7,214 nt of DNA from Dehalococcoidia bacterium (GTDB taxonomy: Bacteria > Chloroflexota > Dehalococcoidia > Dehalococcoidales > JAUWYK01), in contig JAUWYK010000083.1 in NCBI GenBank assembly GCA_030615865.1, positions 1-7,214 of the forward strand. The letters run 5' to 3'. The notes beneath the pieces are model-generated. The model searched no databases, had not been told where the DNA came from, and saw nothing but the letters and a program-made list of their open reading frames with translations. Positions 5,428 through 7,214 of the stretch are shown here, one piece after another (position 1 is the first letter of the stretch; each line of letters begins with the position of its first letter). Position numbers and translations under genes: made by a program.

Positions 5428-5841
5428 TCACTCCAACGATTTGGCAATGCTTTTCAGCACAGTGAGGATTACGATTGCGGCACGCTGTACCTCAATAGGC
5501 TCCTGGGCTAGTGCTCTGGCCACAATAGGATCCAATTGTTTAACACTATTCTCCGCCATGGTCTCAGCCACTGTTGGGGGCTGGGGGGAGAAATAGCCGG
5601 CTAAGGCAAATAGTTCACCCTCCTCAAAGCCTAGGTGCCTAGCGATTCTGCGTAGGACATGGGCTGAGGGGAAACGCTCTCCTCTCTCTATGCGACCCAG
5701 GTGGGATGAAGATACACCTGAACTAGCCGAAAGCTCCCTTAGCGTCAGCCCGGAGATAATTCTCTGATGTTTGATTATTCTGCCTAGATTTTGGCTACTA
5801 TAGTCTTTAGTTGTTTCCACCTCTTGCTCCTCCATTGCCAT
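5428..5841 (-). CDS. XRE/Cro-C1-family transcriptional regulator
   Basis: A 137-residue DNA-binding protein. Residues about 18-75 are an HTH_3 (lambda repressor-like) domain: LGRIIKHQRIISGLTLRELS, then the turn and recognition helix SGVSSSHLGRIERGERFPS, then HVLRRIARHLGFEEGELF. The C-terminal 55 residues hold a Pro-rich linker (SPQPPT, 85-90) and helical segments (101-137) likely for dimerisation; no ligand, peptidase or kinase domain is seen. The start at ATG 5841 has only a distant GAGGTG (5860-5855, 13 nt); the in-frame ATG at 5835 is the alternative. It is transcribed divergently from the PAS kinase gene. The region upstream carries a 9-bp inverted pair bracketing its candidate promoter, consistent with autoregulation. 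The Cys4 gene follows after 33 nt. Confidence 0.92.
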   Translation of the reverse strand: MAMEEQEVETTKDYSSQNLGRIIKHQRIISGLTLRELSASSGVSSSHLGRIERGERFPSAHVLRRIARHLGFEEGELFALAGYFSPQPPTVAETMAENSVKQLDPIVARALAQEPIEVQRAAIVILTVLKSIAKSLE

Positions 5842-5871
5842 TGAAATCTTTACACACCTCTATCTTAAAGG

Positions 5872-5924
5872 GGTGAAATTAATTGCCCATAAAATTGGTG
5901 TAAAAATTTCATTACAATTTCACC
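5872..5924. repeat. Paired 9-bp inverted repeats upstream of the XRE gene
   Basis: GGTGAAATT (5872-5880) and its exact complement AATTTCACC (5916-5924) are separated by 35 nt, about 44 bp centre to centre, close to four helical turns. The core AATTTCA also recurs at 5905-5911, 11 bp before the second arm's copy (5916-5922). Same-face spacing and position upstream of an HTH gene fit binding sites for that regulator (inference). As an RNA hairpin the loop would be long and A/T-rich. Confidence 0.5.
5889..5917 (-). promoter_or_regulatory. Weak candidate promoter of the XRE/Cys4 unit
   Basis: On the minus strand TTGTAA (5917-5912) and TTTTAT (5894-5889) are separated by 17 nt; each matches consensus at four of six bases. 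One inverted arm touches the -35 box and the other lies just after the -10. Other A/T-rich alternatives exist nearby, so the exact boxes are uncertain. Confidence 0.3.
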
Positions 5925-5956
5925 GCATAGTTTGCAACTGTCACTTTAAGAGCCCC

Positions 5957-5973
5957 TTAGTTGACAGTAGGCA
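5957..5973. repeat. 17-bp dispersed repeat, copy B
   Basis: TTAGTTGACAGTAGGCA matches copy A at 5007-5023 with one mismatch. This copy contains the TTGACA -35 box of the plus-strand kinase promoter. Its TGACAGT is also inversely repeated at 5937-5943 (ACTGTCA). Confidence 0.45.
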
Positions 5974-5989
5974 ACTTTTATGCTATTAT
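5961..5989 (+). promoter_or_regulatory. Strong sigma70-type promoter of the PAS kinase gene
   Basis: A perfect TTGACA (5961-5966), a 17-nt spacer and TATTAT (5984-5989, five of six) with an upstream TGC that makes it an extended -10. Transcription should start near 5996, leaving a leader of about 96 nt. An inverted pair ACTGTCA/TGACAGT (5937-5943, 5962-5968) and a further TGTCA at 5999-6003 surround it and may be regulator contacts. Confidence 0.8.
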
Positions 5990-6005
5990 ATGGTCAATTG
6001 TCACC

Positions 6006-6061
6006 AAAGGTTCATCTTGGAGCGATATGAGCTTTAGCTGCCCCCGGCTTGGTGAACCTTT
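6006..6061 (+). other. Leader stem-loop before the PAS kinase, possible attenuator
   Basis: AAAGGTTCATC (6006-6016) pairs with GGTGAACCTTT (6051-6061) as 11 bp including one G-U pair, with a 34-nt loop. The 3' arm runs into a T-rich stretch (TTTTCC, then CTTTTT at 6067-6072), so the element could work as an intrinsic attenuator in the kinase mRNA leader. The loop is long, and I recognise no known riboswitch class. It could instead be a DNA operator dyad. Confidence 0.4.
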
Positions 6062-6091
6062 TCCATCTTTTTCTGTTGCAGGACATAGGAA

Positions 6092-7214
6092 TTGGAACGG
6101 ATTGATGAAATGCAGGAAGAGCTTGTTGCAGAGTTAGAAGCCCTGCGCAGGCGCGTGGCAGAACTTGAGAGGTTAGAGACTGAGCACAAGCGGGTAGAGA
6201 AAACCCTGCGGGGGCCAGAGGAAAAACTCCATCTTATCTTTGACTCTATAGCCGAGGGAATTACGGTTACCAATTTGGATGGGGCTATTGTGCAGCTGAA
6301 CGAAGCTATGGTTGGCATGCATGGCTATGATAGTAAACAGGAACTGATTGGGCGAAACATCTTTGAGCTTATCGCTGAGATAGACTACGCTAGGGCTAAG
6401 GAGAACCTGAAACGGGCACTGGAGGCCGAGTATATCAAAGACCTTGGCTACATATTTCTGACTAAGGAGGGGAGGAAGTTTGATGTCGAGTTAAGCGCTA
6501 CCGTCCTCAGAGATGCCTCTGGCGAGCCCATGGGCTTTATTTTTATCTCTGAGGACGTCACCGAGCGCAAGCGAGTGGAGGAGCAACTCATCGTCACCGA
6601 CCGGCTGGCTTCGGTTGGCGAGCTGGCATCGGGCATCGCCCATGAGCTTAACAACCCGTTGACCAGTGTTATTGGTTTCTCCCAGCTACTTCTGGGAAGG
6701 GATATCCCTGATGATATCAGGGAGGACATAAAAGTTATCTATAGTGAAGCCTGGCGTGCTGCCGAGGTAATGAAGAACCTACTCATCTTTGCCCGGAGAC
6801 ATTCACCAGTAAAACAGCTGGTAAATATAAACAGTGTAATTGAAAAGGTGCTGGCAATACGTGCCTACGAGCAAAGAGTGGAGAACATTCAGGTCATTAC
6901 CCATCTTGCTCCTGACCTACCTGAAATTATGGCTGACTATTTTCAACTGCAGCAGGTATTTCTTAACATCATTATCAACGCCGAACATTTCATGCTCGAG
7001 GCGCACAAAAGAGGTACCCTGACTATTACTACCCAACGTGTAGGGAATACTATCAAAGCCTCCTTTACCGATGACGGTCCCGGGATTGCTAAAGAGAACC
7101 TGGGACATTTGTTTGACCCCTTTTTCACCACCAAGGAGGTGGGCAAGGGGACAGGCTTAGGCTTGAGCATCTGCCACGGTATCATCACTCAGCACAAGGG
7201 CAGGGTATATGCTG
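6092..7214 (+). CDS. PAS-domain sensor histidine kinase, C-terminus cut by window edge
   Basis: A soluble histidine kinase of which 374 codons are visible; the frame is open to the right edge. Counting from TTG 6092: residues 5-45 form a charged coiled coil (ELVAELEALRRRVAELERLE), about 44-158 a PAS domain (LIFDSIAEGITVTNLDG, then ISEDVTERKR as the PAC end), about 165-235 HisKA with H184 in GIAHELNNPL, and from about 245 HATPase with N292/N296 (FLNIIINAEHFM), G1 DDGPGI 327-332, F-box FDPFFTTK 341-348 and G2 GKGTGLGL 351-358. Only the last strands should be missing. No membrane segment is seen, so it is cytoplasmic. TTG 6092 has AGGA at 6080-6083 with an 8-nt spacer; ATG 6110 is in frame but has no clear ribosome site, and TAG at 6086 limits the frame upstream. 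It has a strong own promoter and is divergent from the XRE gene. A cognate response regulator may lie beyond the edge. Confidence 0.92.
   Translation, partial: MERIDEMQEELVAELEALRRRVAELERLETEHKRVEKTLRGPEEKLHLIFDSIAEGITVTNLDGAIVQLNEAMVGMHGYDSKQELIGRNIFELIAEIDYARAKENLKRALEAEYIKDLGYIFLTKEGRKFDVELSATVLRDASGEPMGFIFISEDVTERKRVEEQLIVTDRLASVGELASGIAHELNNPLTSVIGFSQLLLGRDIPDDIREDIKVIYSEAWRAAEVMKNLLIFARRHSPVKQLVNINSVIEKVLAIRAYEQRVENIQVITHLAPDLPEIMADYFQLQQVFLNIIINAEHFMLEAHKRGTLTITTQRVGNTIKASFTDDGPGIAKENLGHLFDPFFTTKEVGKGTGLGLSICHGIITQHKGRVYA

Noticed and set aside
5996..6091. Cyclic di-GMP (GEMM) riboswitch in the kinase leader
   Set aside because: I looked for the conserved GEMM core words and tetraloop receptor pattern and did not find them.
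6034..6318. Minus-strand open frame of 94 codons before and inside the PAS kinase
   Set aside because: It is antisense to the PAS kinase N-terminus, Ser-rich and without recognisable motifs; the plus-strand frame has PAS, HisKA and HATPase in order.
1..7214. CRISPR array, tRNA, rRNA, insertion sequence or prophage signs
   Set aside because: No regularly spaced repeats, transposase or integrase motifs, terminal inverted repeats or cloverleaf sequences were seen on either strand.

Overview
The window is bacterial and is almost entirely signal transduction. Base composition is balanced, coding density is high, genes are packed with short gaps or overlaps, and several starts are GTG or TTG. Nothing fixes the taxon. 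The small XRE regulator paired with a Cys4 protein, and the CheR plus soluble histidine kinase/receiver style, remind me of uncultured Chloroflexota (Dehalococcoidia-like) genomes. That is a low-confidence impression from memory, not a sequence proof.

Layout. Positions 4851 down to the left edge hold a six-gene minus-strand cluster that looks like one operon. In transcription order it contains a CheR-type methyltransferase (4851-4003), a four-helix membrane histidine kinase (3992-2823), a tandem double-receiver protein (2791-2063), a receiver-histidine kinase hybrid with no recognisable sensor domain (2059-881), a lone receiver protein (891-514), and an OmpR/PhoB-type response regulator whose DNA-binding domain is cut by the window edge (530-1). 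Gaps are 10, 31 and 3 nt, followed by overlaps of 11 and 17 nt. An extended -10 promoter candidate lies just upstream of cheR.

The 273-nt gap 4852-5124 carries that promoter, a G8 tract in the cheR leader, an A/T-centred inverted repeat and a strong GC hairpin. Beyond it is a two-gene minus-strand unit: an XRE-family regulator (5841-5428) followed by a small four-cysteine protein of unknown function (5394-5125). A 250-nt divergent intergenic region (5842-6091) holds paired inverted repeats, a very good sigma70-type promoter for the plus strand and a leader stem-loop. It is followed by a PAS-containing histidine kinase (6092 to the right edge, incomplete).

How it may work together (inference). 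Two kinases in the operon, one in the membrane and one controlled by its own receiver, can phosphorylate up to five receiver domains, only one of which has a visible DNA-binding output. No HPt domain, CheB, CheA, CheW or chemoreceptor is visible. The cluster therefore looks like a branched or cross-regulated phosphorylation network headed by an orphan CheR, not a standard chemotaxis operon or a classical four-step phosphorelay. The divergent PAS kinase and XRE/Cys4 pair may be a separate regulatory unit or an upstream layer. All functions are from sequence motifs only.
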